A stretch of DNA of 64,000 nt from an uncultured Bacteroides sp. (lineage in GTDB: Bacteria; Bacteroidota; Bacteroidia; Bacteroidales; Bacteroidaceae): assembly GCA_947038155.1 (NCBI GenBank), contig CAMQVH010000007.1, forward strand, positions 62,001 through 126,000, written 5' to 3'. Within the stretch, counting starts at the first letter, position 1. Each line of letters starts with the position of its first letter. Under the pieces are notes generated by a model that did not search any database, was not told the origin of the DNA, and saw only the letters and a list, made by a program, of their open reading frames with translations. Made by a program: the position numbers and the translations under genes. Shown here piece after piece: positions 1-10,804 of this stretch.

Positions 1-1211
1 TCAGTCAGTTTTCCGGCTCGCAAATCCTTAATAAAAGAAACTACATAGAATGTGTTTTCCCGGGCAGGCAAATGCACGTAAGCAGGCATAAGAGATTCGA
101 TGAATCCTTTCCGCACCTCTTTGTTGGGATAAGCAAGTGTATAAAGCTGAAATTCAGGGTCATATCCTTTGATAGTGAGATAACCGCTTTGATAAAGTAC
201 GGGAAGAGGGTCAGTAATAGCACTCGTCGGGGCATCAAACTGCTCGGCAGTAGCCGTAGCACCGTCCAATTCACGAATATCGAAATTACTTTGCTGCAAT
301 ATGTTTATCAAGAAAGTAGGCGTTCCGGTAGAAAACCAGAAATTTTCATAACTCTTTTGAGCAAATGCATTAAACAAACTGAACGGATTATAAACATCTT
401 CACATTTCTTACTGAAATGATAACCGTCATACTGTTGTTTCAGATGCATGCAAGCCTCCTCATAGGTTTCATCATTGGCCTGTGCCATCATCTCAATATC
501 AATTTTCAGTTGCGTACGCAATTCCTGCTCGGTAATACCACAGATAGCGCTATAATCATCCCGCATACTGATATTCTGCAAATTATTCAATTCACTGAAA
601 ATACTCATCTGACTGAATTTGCTGATACCTGTCAGGAAAAGAAAGCGTAGATATTCCCCTTGTGCTTTCAAAGGACTGAAGAATTTCCGCATTTCTTCAC
701 GAAGATCATTTTGCAGTTCCGGCAAATGATTACTGTCTAATAAAGGAGCGTCATATTCGTCGATAAGTACTACTACCTGCAAACCTGTCTGCTGATATGC
801 CCTTTTTATTATTCCGGAAAAACGAGCCGCATAACCTTCTTCTTCCGGATCATTACCATAAATTCGTTCCCATTCACGAAGTTGAAGATTTAAACGTTCT
901 TCTAAATCAGACATAGCAGTGTACTTTGTCATGCTGAAATCTATGTGCAACACCGGATAGACATTCCACTCTTTCTCCAAACGTTCCATCGCCAATCCTT
1001 GGAACAAATCTTTCTTCCCTCGAAAATAAGCATCAAGAGTAGATACCAGCAAACTTTTCCCAAAACGGCGAGGACGACTCAAAAAATATACCTTATTGGT
1101 ATTTGCCAGACGATATATCAACTCCGTCTTATCTACATATACGTTGTTGTTATTACGTAAATCTTCAAAATTCTGTATCCCTATCGGGTATATTCTGAAA
1201 GTGCTATCCAT
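1..1211 (-). CDS. AAA-ATPase-like / PD-(D/E)XK nuclease superfamily protein (DUF1703 type), 3' end outside window
   Basis: Not in the ORF track because it runs off the left edge. Reverse complement from ATG at 1211 reads MDSTFRIYPIGIQNFEDLRNNNNVYVDKTELIYRLANTNKVYFLSRPRRFGKSLLVSTL..., closely similar to the 1401..2954 product, with no stop to the window edge. Confidence 0.85.
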   Translation of the reverse strand, partial: MDSTFRIYPIGIQNFEDLRNNNNVYVDKTELIYRLANTNKVYFLSRPRRFGKSLLVSTLDAYFRGKKDLFQGLAMERLEKEWNVYPVLHIDFSMTKYTAMSDLEERLNLQLREWERIYGNDPEEEGYAARFSGIIKRAYQQTGLQVVVLIDEYDAPLLDSNHLPELQNDLREEMRKFFSPLKAQGEYLRFLFLTGISKFSQMSIFSELNNLQNISMRDDYSAICGITEQELRTQLKIDIEMMAQANDETYEEACMHLKQQYDGYHFSKKCEDVYNPFSLFNAFAQKSYENFWFSTGTPTFLINILQQSNFDIRELDGATATAEQFDAPTSAITDPLPVLYQSGYLTIKGYDPEFQLYTLAYPNKEVRKGFIESLMPAYVHLPARENTFYVVSFIKDLRAGKLT

Positions 1212-1400
1212 AACGCTTATCTTTATTAAAATGAAATGTAGACAAATATAGGGATTAAAAAAGATACCACAAACAGTACATACTGTTTTCTACACCTCAT
1301 TCTGTTAAAAGCAATCATCTTATACTTTTCTCTTTCTAAAAACAATGAAGTAGTTGGAAATTTACTACCTTTGTGTAATTGAGTTATAAAACCGGAGTAT

Positions 1401-2954
1401 ATGAGTAGTAAAATTTACCCTATTGGCATACAGAATTTCGAAAAGATTCGTAATGACGGTTATTTCTATATTGATAAAACGGCATTGATGTATCAAATGG
1501 TAAAAACCGGTAGTTACTATTTCTTAAGCCGCCCGCGCCGCTTCGGAAAGAGTCTGCTCATCTCTACTCTGGAAGCTTATTTTCAAGGAAAGAAGGAACT
1601 GTTCACGGGACTGGCTGTAGAAAGGCTGGAAAAAGACTGGATTAAATATCCGATATTACACCTAGACCTTAATATCGAAAAATATGATGCACCGGAAAGT
1701 CTGGATAATATACTCGAAAAATCGTTGACTGCATGGGAAAAGCTCTATGGTGCCGAGCCATCCGAACGCTCATTTTCCCTGCGTTTTGCCGGTATCATAG
1801 AACGCGCCTGCAAGCAGGCAGGACAACGCGTAGTTATTTTGGTAGATGAATATGATAAGCCCATGTTGCAAGCCATCGGCAACGAGAAATTGCAAAAACA
1901 ATTCCGGGACACTTTAAAACCTTTCTATGGAGCACTCAAAACAATGGATGGCTATATAAAGTTTGCGTTCTTGACCGGCGTTACAAAGTTTGGCAAAGTC
2001 AGTGTGTTTAGCGACTTGAATAATTTGGATGACATCTCAATGCGAAAAGATTATGTTGAAATCTGCGGTGTCAGCGATCAGGAGCTTCATGAAAACCTAG
2101 ATATCGAACTTCATGAGTTTGCAGAGACGCAAGGTTTGTCGTATGACAAGCTCTGTACAAAACTAAAAGAATATTATGATGGCTATCATTTTACACATAA
2201 TTCTATCGGTATATATAATCCGTTTAGTCTGCTCAACGCTTTCAAATATAAAGAATTTGGCAGTTATTGGTTTGAGACGGGGACACCTACCTATCTGGTT
2301 AAGTTACTAAAAAAGCATCATTATGATCTGGAACGGATGGCACACGAGGAAACCGATGCACAGGTATTGAATAGCATAGATTCCGAATCAACCAACCCGA
2401 TTCCAGTGATTTACCAAAGCGGATACCTCACCATTAAAGGATATGACGAACGTTTTGGCATATACCGTTTAGGTTTTCCCAACCGTGAAGTAGAAGAAGG
2501 TTTCATCCGTTTCTTACTTCCTTTTTATGCGAATGTGAATAAGGTGGAATATCCGTTTGAAATTCAAAAGTTCGTTCGTGAAGTAGAGGCCGGAGACTAT
2601 AGCTCTTTCTTCCGCCGCCTGCAGAGTTTCTTCGCTGATACGACTTACGAAGTAATCCGGGAGCAGGAATTACATTATGAAAATGTACTTTTCATCGTTT
2701 TCAAACTGGTTGGTTTCTATACCAAAGTGGAATACCACACCAATAACGGACGCATAGACCTCATCCTGCAGACAGACAAATTCATTTATATAATGGAGTT
2801 TAAGCTGAATGGTACAGCGGAAGAGGCGTTGCAGCAGATTAACGACAAACGATATGCATTGCCTTTCGAAGCAGATGGGCGAAAACTGTTCAAGATAGGG
2901 ATTAACTTCAGTGAGAAAACCCGTAATATCGAGAAATGGGTGGTGGAATCCTGA
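1401..2954 (+). CDS. AAA-ATPase-like protein with C-terminal PD-(D/E)XK nuclease motif (DUF1703 type)
   Basis: 517 aa; P-loop FLSRPRRFGKS, Walker B VVILVDEYD, C-terminal GRIDLILQTDKFIYIMEFKL (D...ExK). TACCTTTG -7 box upstream. Confidence 0.88.
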   Translation: MSSKIYPIGIQNFEKIRNDGYFYIDKTALMYQMVKTGSYYFLSRPRRFGKSLLISTLEAYFQGKKELFTGLAVERLEKDWIKYPILHLDLNIEKYDAPESLDNILEKSLTAWEKLYGAEPSERSFSLRFAGIIERACKQAGQRVVILVDEYDKPMLQAIGNEKLQKQFRDTLKPFYGALKTMDGYIKFAFLTGVTKFGKVSVFSDLNNLDDISMRKDYVEICGVSDQELHENLDIELHEFAETQGLSYDKLCTKLKEYYDGYHFTHNSIGIYNPFSLLNAFKYKEFGSYWFETGTPTYLVKLLKKHHYDLERMAHEETDAQVLNSIDSESTNPIPVIYQSGYLTIKGYDERFGIYRLGFPNREVEEGFIRFLLPFYANVNKVEYPFEIQKFVREVEAGDYSSFFRRLQSFFADTTYEVIREQELHYENVLFIVFKLVGFYTKVEYHTNNGRIDLILQTDKFIYIMEFKLNGTAEEALQQINDKRYALPFEADGRKLFKIGINFSEKTRNIEKWVVES

Positions 2955-3145
2955 ATGAGATATTCCCGCACATTGAAAAAATGCATGGATTCAAACAACA
3001 TCAAGTTATTCAAATCTATGCATTTACAATATACAATAATATTATTAACGTATTTCTTTCACAAAATAAATCAAGGCCGGGAAGTGGTCACTATATCCAT
3101 TTAAAAAGTATTACTGGAGAAAGTATTTATTATCTACGGTAATAT

Positions 3146-3994
3146 TTATTCTAACCCAGGCCAGGCTTTGGTTGAGTAAGTGGCTTCAAGTGCATTTTCC
3201 AAGTTATCATTAAGATTGGGAAAGAAATCGATTCCTGTTTTTTCTTCCAGTTCGTCTATCGTAAGGGCGTAGTCGGCGAGTCTGATTGTTGACGGTTTGC
3301 TGTCTTGGTGTTCCATCCAAAAGGCTATCGCTTTGAACGATTCGCCTTTCTTAAACAATAAAGCCATGTAGTAATATTTGGGAACGGGCTTGCTGCGGTC
3401 GCCGCCGATATATTCCTTAATATGTTCTTCCTTATCAATCGTTCCGCCTTTCACTACGTACAAGGTGTCGGAAGCGGTACAGCTACGTCCCCACGACTGC
3501 ACTTGTCCTTCCAATGCCAGCCAAACGCCTGTATTGAAATTGTTTCGTTGCGGGCTCATGTTGGTATAATAGAAAGTCTGATCATTGGCTTCTTGCAAAT
3601 AAAGTCGGTCGGCTGAAGCACAGAGGTGCCCTCTATCATAACCTCTTCTCCCGAAGTCTGCTTGTACGCGCTGGTATTCTGTGCCAAGCAAAGGGTCTGG
3701 GATAAATTCATTGCCACGGGTTGCTGTCTGTAACCGGGTCTGATTGTCGAACCGGAATGCAATCCAACGGGAGTGTTTCTTACTTTTATCATATTCCATA
3801 CTAAAAGAGGTTATTTTCTGCCCGTTGAAAGTAGTAGAGTGAGTTATGAATACATCGTTTACGCCATTGCGAAGAGCCGGAAGTTCTACGATGCCGGTGG
3901 CAAAATTATTGGAATCGTAATTGTCATCTTTATCACAAGCGATAATTCCAACACACAAAACTCCCAATAAAACATATTTTAATTGACATTTCAT
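3146..3994 (-). CDS. DNA/RNA non-specific endonuclease (NUC1/NucA family), lipoprotein
   Basis: 282 aa; GYDRGHLCASADR and YYTNMSPQRNNFNTGVW motifs; N-terminal signal with C (GVLCVGIIACDKDD). Confidence 0.9.
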   Translation of the reverse strand: MKCQLKYVLLGVLCVGIIACDKDDNYDSNNFATGIVELPALRNGVNDVFITHSTTFNGQKITSFSMEYDKSKKHSRWIAFRFDNQTRLQTATRGNEFIPDPLLGTEYQRVQADFGRRGYDRGHLCASADRLYLQEANDQTFYYTNMSPQRNNFNTGVWLALEGQVQSWGRSCTASDTLYVVKGGTIDKEEHIKEYIGGDRSKPVPKYYYMALLFKKGESFKAIAFWMEHQDSKPSTIRLADYALTIDELEEKTGIDFFPNLNDNLENALEATYSTKAWPGLE

Positions 3995-4060
3995 TGTATT
4001 TCTTTTTGAATTAAATATAGACTACAATATCAAATTATCAGTTGTCTAAAGAAATAGAAA

Positions 4061-4086
4061 GCTGCCCTCAACAATAAGGACAGCCT
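4061..4086 (-). terminator. Intrinsic terminator downstream of the 4115..6139 gene
   Basis: Minus-strand GCTGTCCT-tattgttg-AGGGCAGC stem (one G-U) followed by a T-rich tract. Confidence 0.6.
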
Positions 4087-4114
4087 TCATTATCAAATTA
4101 TAATCAGAGAAGTA

Positions 4115-6139
4115 TTATATCTCTGTAATGGTTACAGGCCCCTTAAGTCCCGGAACCGAGAAATATTTCTCCAGATTAGCTTGTATCAATACTAATTTTC
4201 CTTTATTTGTTGGATTTGTTTTTAATCCCCATGTAGTACGCCAAGTCGCTGGACTCTTTGGTAATTCGACAGGAATTAACTTTTCCGGTGCTGTCTCAGT
4301 TGGAGAGTCAGCCAATAATAGATTAGTATCACCTGCAAAATTCTCAAACTGAAGATTTTTTTCTGTCATAGACCCATTATTGGCAAAACCTACAATATAA
4401 CCTTTCACATAATATGGACCTTTTTTTGTGCTATTGAGCGTTATTACATCTTCCACAGAGTATGGATGTGCTTCTGAACCATCAGCTTCCTCAGGTTTAG
4501 GCTCTTCACCACTCTTTTCAGTAGCATATAATCTTATATTATAAAGACGAATACCAAAAGCATTGTCAGTTCCATTAGTAGAAAATTTCAAAGTGGAATT
4601 ATCTGTTCCAACCACCGAGATTTCAACTTGCATTTCATGAAATATTCCACTAACTTTACCATTACCCACAACTTCTTTACTAACAGGAGTGACTTCCTGA
4701 TCATTAAATGTGAGTTTCAAATGATTCAGATCATCAATTTCTGTCGTCTTATAGACATTAGATGCAATCTCATAAACTACAATAAACTTGGTATATCCTG
4801 TTGCATTAATGTTACTAATTAAAAACTCACCAGCTTTATTCGCAGGGAACCAAATATTATTTATTTTCCGAGATTCTTCCGTATTCTCCGGTGTTCTATG
4901 AGCAATTGCACGAATATCAGCAGTAGTAGCTGAATATGAATAATTATTATCCCAATGAGTAAAATTTGCAATAGCCGTAGTACTTCCCAATATATTTGCT
5001 TCCACATCCGACCCAAACTTCTCTGTGAATATTAATTCACCTTCAATCGGTGTCGGACTTGGTTCAACAGTACCACCTCCTTCACCTTCTCCTGTTACTT
5101 TCACATTTCTCACTTCCCATGTACCTACATCAGAAGTAGTACTCATATATTTGAAAGCAAATTGAATATTTTTACCTACATAGCTAGAAAGGTTAATATT
5201 ACCAGATGAAACAAATTTCCAATCAGAATTAGTTCCGTATGTTGGAATTGTAACTTGGGTCCAATCAGAAGCTGTACTTTCCTTCACCCATACAGTTAAC
5301 TCTTTTGTTGGATCGCCACAGAATTTATGAGCATGCTCAAATGTTAATGAAGCACTTGTTGCTTTTGTCAAATCTACAGCAGGAGATATCAACCAACTTT
5401 CTGAAGCTTCCTTTTCTGTTGCAGAAATAAAAGCACTAGCTTTCATATATGTACTAGTAGTACCACCTGCTTCCGGTGTATAAGATTCCCACTTCCAGAT
5501 TTCTTCAACCTTAGCAGGACGTGTTTTATCTTCGATAGTAAAAGAGCCTTTGTCTGAAGCAAATGTCTCCTCAAAGAATGTGACATTACCAACCGGTGGT
5601 TCAGGTTCTTCACCACCTTGTTCCTCACCAATTGGTTGATTATTAAACACCGCAGCTGTTGTATTAATCAACGCAGCCTTTCCAAAGCCCTTGCTCAACT
5701 CACCTTGAATCAACAACAGACCACCTTTATTATCCGGATGATCTTTCAGATTTAAAGCATTTGCCAAATCACTTCCGTTCTTTATTTTAACCGGCAAACA
5801 TTTGCTTTCATTAGTTTCGTCAGGACTTTCTGCTATCAAAACATTAGATGTAATATTGAAAGGAGCAGTAAAACTAGCCTTATTACCAGCAAATTCACCT
5901 TTATCATCATATACATTCTCAATTGCTCCTACAATATACCCTTGCACCCAAGCGATAGAGCCATCTTGTTTCTGCTGAGCAGCTTCAATATTATATGGAT
6001 TTTCCTTAGTACCATCTCCTACGACTCCCGGAGCATCACCTTCTCCCAATATATCATAAGGAGCAGGAACATCACTACATGAACTAAATGTAAACACCGC
6101 AAGCAGTGTTAAGAATAAAGCATTTAGAATCTTTTTCAT
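4115..6139 (-). CDS. Lipoprotein with two DUF6359-like repeats flanking choice-of-anchor J-like domains
   Basis: 674 aa; signal LAVFTFSSCSD; N-terminal DGTKENPYNIEAA...GYIVG... and C-terminal DGSEAHPYSVEDV...GYIVG... are repeats of the same unit. Confidence 0.7.
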   Translation of the reverse strand: MKKILNALFLTLLAVFTFSSCSDVPAPYDILGEGDAPGVVGDGTKENPYNIEAAQQKQDGSIAWVQGYIVGAIENVYDDKGEFAGNKASFTAPFNITSNVLIAESPDETNESKCLPVKIKNGSDLANALNLKDHPDNKGGLLLIQGELSKGFGKAALINTTAAVFNNQPIGEEQGGEEPEPPVGNVTFFEETFASDKGSFTIEDKTRPAKVEEIWKWESYTPEAGGTTSTYMKASAFISATEKEASESWLISPAVDLTKATSASLTFEHAHKFCGDPTKELTVWVKESTASDWTQVTIPTYGTNSDWKFVSSGNINLSSYVGKNIQFAFKYMSTTSDVGTWEVRNVKVTGEGEGGGTVEPSPTPIEGELIFTEKFGSDVEANILGSTTAIANFTHWDNNYSYSATTADIRAIAHRTPENTEESRKINNIWFPANKAGEFLISNINATGYTKFIVVYEIASNVYKTTEIDDLNHLKLTFNDQEVTPVSKEVVGNGKVSGIFHEMQVEISVVGTDNSTLKFSTNGTDNAFGIRLYNIRLYATEKSGEEPKPEEADGSEAHPYSVEDVITLNSTKKGPYYVKGYIVGFANNGSMTEKNLQFENFAGDTNLLLADSPTETAPEKLIPVELPKSPATWRTTWGLKTNPTNKGKLVLIQANLEKYFSVPGLKGPVTITEI

Positions 6140-6159
6140 AATTATATGTGTTAATTGAA

Positions 6160-7002
6160 TTAATTATTTCGTTTGATATCATTTAAAGTGCGGACAATAA
6201 CCTCCCATTGGTTATTGTAACGTAACAAAATACCTGTAATATTCACACTACCTTGCGGCATTACCTCCTTTGAGAAGTTTGCGTAAGCACTAGTATAAAG
6301 GAACAAGTTACTTCCACTCTCTGTACCATCAGCATAAGTGAAATAACGCTTTACGGAACCTTCATCACCAGGAGCGTAGGTTGCCGTTCCGTCTGCTTCG
6401 GAAAGCTTTACGTTTTTAAAAGTAACCAATACCGGCGCTGCCTTCAAATCAATAGCAGCAAGCTCGGCAGGCGTACTAACCTCAATCGGTTTCAATTCCT
6501 CATAATACAACTTCGGTTCATTAATCAGACGAACATGCTGCTTCCATACATACTCGGGCATACGTCCAACTGAATTATTATAAACAGTACCAATTTGCGC
6601 TTGCTTACGGTAGCTACCGATCTGCAAACCCTTACAATCGATTACCACTTTCTGGCCTACCGGACAAAATGCATACAAACCGGTTGCATTAACGCCAATA
6701 ACAATAGCACCTGTTTCGTCTGCCACGACCAACTTCTTGTACAGATTACCACTCTCGTCATCACAGGTAATTACACCTTCAATACGGGTTTCACCTTCAA
6801 TAGTAGTATAAGTATCTTTACTCGTATCTATAAAGTCATTATATTTTTCTTTCAACGCAGCGATTGAAATTGTGCGCCCTTCCGGAATAGAATTATTGCC
6901 ATAGGCATTACCTGTTACCGGGTCATCATAGTTCTCGCAAGAAGTAAGAACTGTACCACATAACAGCAATCCGGTACATAATATAGATAGTAATTTCTTC
7001 AT
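6160..7002 (-). CDS. DUF5689-type (OB-fold-like) lipoprotein
   Basis: ORF 6160..7047; likely start at internal ATG 7002 (MKKLLSILCTGLLLCGTVLTSCENYDDP). TTIEGETRIEGVITCDDESGNLYKKLVVADETGAIVIGVN resembles DUF5689. Confidence 0.75.
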   Translation of the reverse strand: MKKLLSILCTGLLLCGTVLTSCENYDDPVTGNAYGNNSIPEGRTISIAALKEKYNDFIDTSKDTYTTIEGETRIEGVITCDDESGNLYKKLVVADETGAIVIGVNATGLYAFCPVGQKVVIDCKGLQIGSYRKQAQIGTVYNNSVGRMPEYVWKQHVRLINEPKLYYEELKPIEVSTPAELAAIDLKAAPVLVTFKNVKLSEADGTATYAPGDEGSVKRYFTYADGTESGSNLFLYTSAYANFSKEVMPQGSVNITGILLRYNNQWEVIVRTLNDIKRNN

Positions 7003-7049
7003 AATCGTTTCTTCCTTTCTTTTTGTTTTGGATTGATAACTACACATTC

Positions 7050-9578
7050 TTAAAATCTATAACCAATATTCAAGAAAGCATTGAACGGGAATGCATAGAA
7101 ATACTTGGAGTTCTTAGAGAACTTGTAAATACGCGCGTCACCGTCTTTGTAATTATCATCACGGTTTTGTTCAAAGCCACCTGTACGGAGATCTGTATTA
7201 TTCAAGATATTAGTCAGACTCAGATTAAGGCTAATACTCTTGCCATTACGCAAACGGATAAATTTCCCGATAGAAGCATCAAGCATAAATCCTCCGTCCA
7301 GTTTTTCCTGTCCCGGAACATTAAGAACCGGATTACCGTTAGCATCTACACCTGCACCGTTCTTATCCAATACACTTCCAAGGCGACGATAGCTTGAGAA
7401 GTCAATGTATACACGATCATAGTAATTACCTGTCAGGTTGAAGAACCAACCATTTATGTTATAATCCAGGGCAAGGCTATAAGCAGACAACGGTGTTCCA
7501 TTAGCATGCAGACCTTTTGCATAAACACGATCAAGATTTGACTCATTTTCACTCTCGTATGTCAACACAGCATCAGGATTGTTTGCATATTTAGCATCAC
7601 TCCAAGTACCAATAGCGGTTAATGAAAGTTCACTTGTCAGCTTAAATGTAGCTGCCGCTTCTATCCCCCAATGCTCCTTTTCAATACCGTTCATAGAAAG
7701 ATAAGTGAAACGTGCTTCACTGTCATTATAGAATGCATCCATTTCCACCTGATTCTGGAAGCGTGTATAATAACCGGTCAAACGTCCCATTACCCATGAA
7801 GTATTGAAATTGTAAGTCAGATCACCACCGAAAATACGTTCTGTTTTCAAATCTTTCACAAAATCATTCTTAATACGCGGAGCAATGAAAGAGTTATAGG
7901 CAAGCGGTGCACGATCTTCATATCCTGCATTCAATGTAAACGAATGGTTGCCATTGATAGCCCAGCTTAATCCGGCTTTCACTCCCCCTTCCAAGAACTT
8001 GGCAGTACCGCTGCTACCCAATGACTTCAATGGAGCACGTCCGTTTCTCATTTGTCCGTCACGGAACATTTGTGTAGACCCAATCTTACCGGATACAAAA
8101 TAATTGAGCGAACCGGCATTGTTTCCTTGATAGCGTATCCAGGCACTCTGTTTATTTACATAAATATTATAATTGTAACCAAACTTATCGCCTTCACCGA
8201 TACGACGGTTCGGATTATCGAGGTCATTCTGTACCATAGTAGAACTTGCACCATGATCGCGCACTGCAAACTTATCAACATCAGTATAGAGTTGCGCACC
8301 CAACAAATCTTTCATTTTTTTATAGTGCATACCTTTCGTTGTATTCACCGCGATTCCTGCAACATAACTGTTACGTTCGTTCCATTGATGGTTGAATACT
8401 GAGTTGAAGTTGAATGCTAACTGGTCGTCATGACGTTCTTCTACATAATAGAGTGCTTCCTTACCCAATGAATTGGCTTGTTTATTGGCAAAATAAAGAG
8501 CATCCCAATCCAATTGACGATAAGCCTTATTATTCTTCCAATTATCAGTTACTTCATTAAATTGCTGCAACTCGTCAGGGGTAGGAACTGACTCCCATAC
8601 GTCAAAAATAGAACTAGGCAACTTCTTATAATAATCCGGACGTGGATCCGCCGCATTACCATTCCAACCCAAAGCACTCTTGCCATAATTAGAATACTTG
8701 AATCCGGCACTTGTCACCAACTTCTTATTATCATCAATATTGAAGTTCCAAGAAGCAATAGCCGATGGTTCAAACTGACGCACAATACGTGCATTTCGTT
8801 TCTCACCATTTTGATATCCCCAGTTCGGATTGTAATAATGGCTATTGGCTAAATAATAAGCTTCTTCAGTAGCTGCCATCTGTTGACCTCTCTCTGTAGG
8901 TGTTCCCCATGTAGCTAAAGAAAGGCTGTGACGTTCATTAAATACTTTCTCTGCACCAAGGAAATAAGAGAAAGAGTTATACTTAATACCTTCAATATTA
9001 CCTTCATTACCCCAACGATATCCCAATGAACCGGTAAATGCCCAGCCATTGTTCATCAAACCTGTGGAATAAGTGTACATTCCACGCAAAATGTAATTAC
9101 GGTTACTACCAGACAATGTGAGTTTTGAACCGGCGGCATATTGACTGGCACGTAAATTAATATTAGTAGCTCCCCCTATCGCTCCAAAAGTAAAATTATT
9201 GACTTCAAAAGGACCGATACCTTCTTTATTACGGGTCGCGTCATTTAATCCCCCGATTAATCCGTAGCTGAAACGTCCTGTTTCTACATCATTGAATTGT
9301 ACCCCATTGATGTACATATCGCTATACTGGGAATCATATCCCCTTACGCGAAATCTCATCGGGCTAAACAGATAACCTACATTTGACAGATAAACATCAT
9401 TGTTGGAAGTGACTAACGCAGAGGTACTCTGAGCTGTATCATCTTCTTCATTCAATTGTGATTCTGTAAACATGAAAGAAGCATTGTCTTCACGGGCATT
9501 TTGCTTTGCCTTTTGCTGAGCCAAAAGTGCTGGTGTTAAGCAAAATAGCACGATCGCTAACCCTAGTCGTTGTTTCAT
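7050..9578 (-). CDS. TonB-dependent receptor
   Basis: 842 aa; signal peptide; plug-like DVYLSNVGYLFSPMRFRVRGYDSQYSDMYINGVQFND; beta-barrel ending in FLNIGYRF. Confidence 0.85.
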   Translation of the reverse strand: MKQRLGLAIVLFCLTPALLAQQKAKQNAREDNASFMFTESQLNEEDDTAQSTSALVTSNNDVYLSNVGYLFSPMRFRVRGYDSQYSDMYINGVQFNDVETGRFSYGLIGGLNDATRNKEGIGPFEVNNFTFGAIGGATNINLRASQYAAGSKLTLSGSNRNYILRGMYTYSTGLMNNGWAFTGSLGYRWGNEGNIEGIKYNSFSYFLGAEKVFNERHSLSLATWGTPTERGQQMAATEEAYYLANSHYYNPNWGYQNGEKRNARIVRQFEPSAIASWNFNIDDNKKLVTSAGFKYSNYGKSALGWNGNAADPRPDYYKKLPSSIFDVWESVPTPDELQQFNEVTDNWKNNKAYRQLDWDALYFANKQANSLGKEALYYVEERHDDQLAFNFNSVFNHQWNERNSYVAGIAVNTTKGMHYKKMKDLLGAQLYTDVDKFAVRDHGASSTMVQNDLDNPNRRIGEGDKFGYNYNIYVNKQSAWIRYQGNNAGSLNYFVSGKIGSTQMFRDGQMRNGRAPLKSLGSSGTAKFLEGGVKAGLSWAINGNHSFTLNAGYEDRAPLAYNSFIAPRIKNDFVKDLKTERIFGGDLTYNFNTSWVMGRLTGYYTRFQNQVEMDAFYNDSEARFTYLSMNGIEKEHWGIEAAATFKLTSELSLTAIGTWSDAKYANNPDAVLTYESENESNLDRVYAKGLHANGTPLSAYSLALDYNINGWFFNLTGNYYDRVYIDFSSYRRLGSVLDKNGAGVDANGNPVLNVPGQEKLDGGFMLDASIGKFIRLRNGKSISLNLSLTNILNNTDLRTGGFEQNRDDNYKDGDARIYKFSKNSKYFYAFPFNAFLNIGYRF

Positions 9579-9778
9579 AATTTAATTTATATTAATGTTA
9601 ATTGGTCTTTCATTTTGCAATACAAATGAAATAAACTATCATGCAAAATAACAAAGAAATTTATGAATAACAATGTTTTTTTCGAAAAAAGTCGCTGCAA
9701 TAGGCGGTTTTTCCGTTTTCTTTTTAGATATTTGTCATACGAATGTCAAATTACCCACTTTTAAAATGAATTTTAAAG

Positions 9779-10804
9779 ATGAAAAAAAACCTAATGACTC
9801 TCGGCCTACTTGTCTTTTTTGTCCTAATGGCTTATGGACAAGAAAAGAAATACGCCCTCTACAGTGTAGCTTTCTACAACATGGAGAATTTATTCGACAC
9901 AATCCATGATGAAGGTAAAAACGACTACGAGTATTTGCCCAATGGAACGAACCAATGGAATTCGATGAAATATAAGGCAAAGCTGAAGAATATGTCGGAA
10001 ATTTTAAGTAAACTTTCAACTGACAAGTTGCCAATGGGACCTGCCATTATCGGTGTATCTGAAATCGAGAACTACAGAGTTCTGGAAGATATTCTGAAAC
10101 AACCAGCTTTAGCTGACAGAGATTATAAGTATATTCATTATGAAGGCGAAGACAGGCGCGGCGTAGATTGCGCATTCTTCTACAATCCGAAATTATTTGA
10201 ACTCTCAAACAGCAAGCTTGTTCCATATGTATATATAAATGATACAGTGCATAAAACACGCGGCTTCCTTATTGCCAGCGGCTATATAGCTGGAGAGAAA
10301 ATGCACTTTATTGTCAACCATTGGCCTTCACGCGCCGCTGCATCTGCTGCTCGCGAACGTGCGGGTGAGCAAGTCAGAGCAATCAAAGATTCTTTACTAA
10401 GGGAGGACTCTGCTGCAAAAGTGGTTATCATGGGAGACATGAATGACGACCCGATGGACAAAAGTATGGCTGTGGCACTTGGCGCCAAGAGAAAACCGGC
10501 AGATGTTGGTCCGGAAGATTTATACAACCCATGGTGGGATACACTGAAAAAAGGCTACGGTACATTAATGTATAGAGGCAAATGGAACTTATTTGACCAA
10601 ATTGTATTTACTGGAAACCTGTTAGGTAACGACCGTAGTTCATTGAAATACTATAAACATGAAATTTTCCGTCGGGATTTCATGTTCCAAAAAGAAGGGA
10701 AATATAAAGGATATCCAAAACGAACGCAAGCAGGTGGTGTATGGCTAAACGGATATAGCGATCACCTACCTACCATAATTTATTTAATTAAAGAAGTAAA
10801 ATGA
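9779..10804 (+). CDS. Endonuclease/exonuclease/phosphatase family protein, secreted
   Basis: 341 aa; YNMENLFDTIHD, GVSEIEN, GDMNDDP, NGYSDHLPTII catalytic motifs; signal peptide. Confidence 0.9.
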   Translation: MKKNLMTLGLLVFFVLMAYGQEKKYALYSVAFYNMENLFDTIHDEGKNDYEYLPNGTNQWNSMKYKAKLKNMSEILSKLSTDKLPMGPAIIGVSEIENYRVLEDILKQPALADRDYKYIHYEGEDRRGVDCAFFYNPKLFELSNSKLVPYVYINDTVHKTRGFLIASGYIAGEKMHFIVNHWPSRAAASAARERAGEQVRAIKDSLLREDSAAKVVIMGDMNDDPMDKSMAVALGAKRKPADVGPEDLYNPWWDTLKKGYGTLMYRGKWNLFDQIVFTGNLLGNDRSSLKYYKHEIFRRDFMFQKEGKYKGYPKRTQAGGVWLNGYSDHLPTIIYLIKEVK

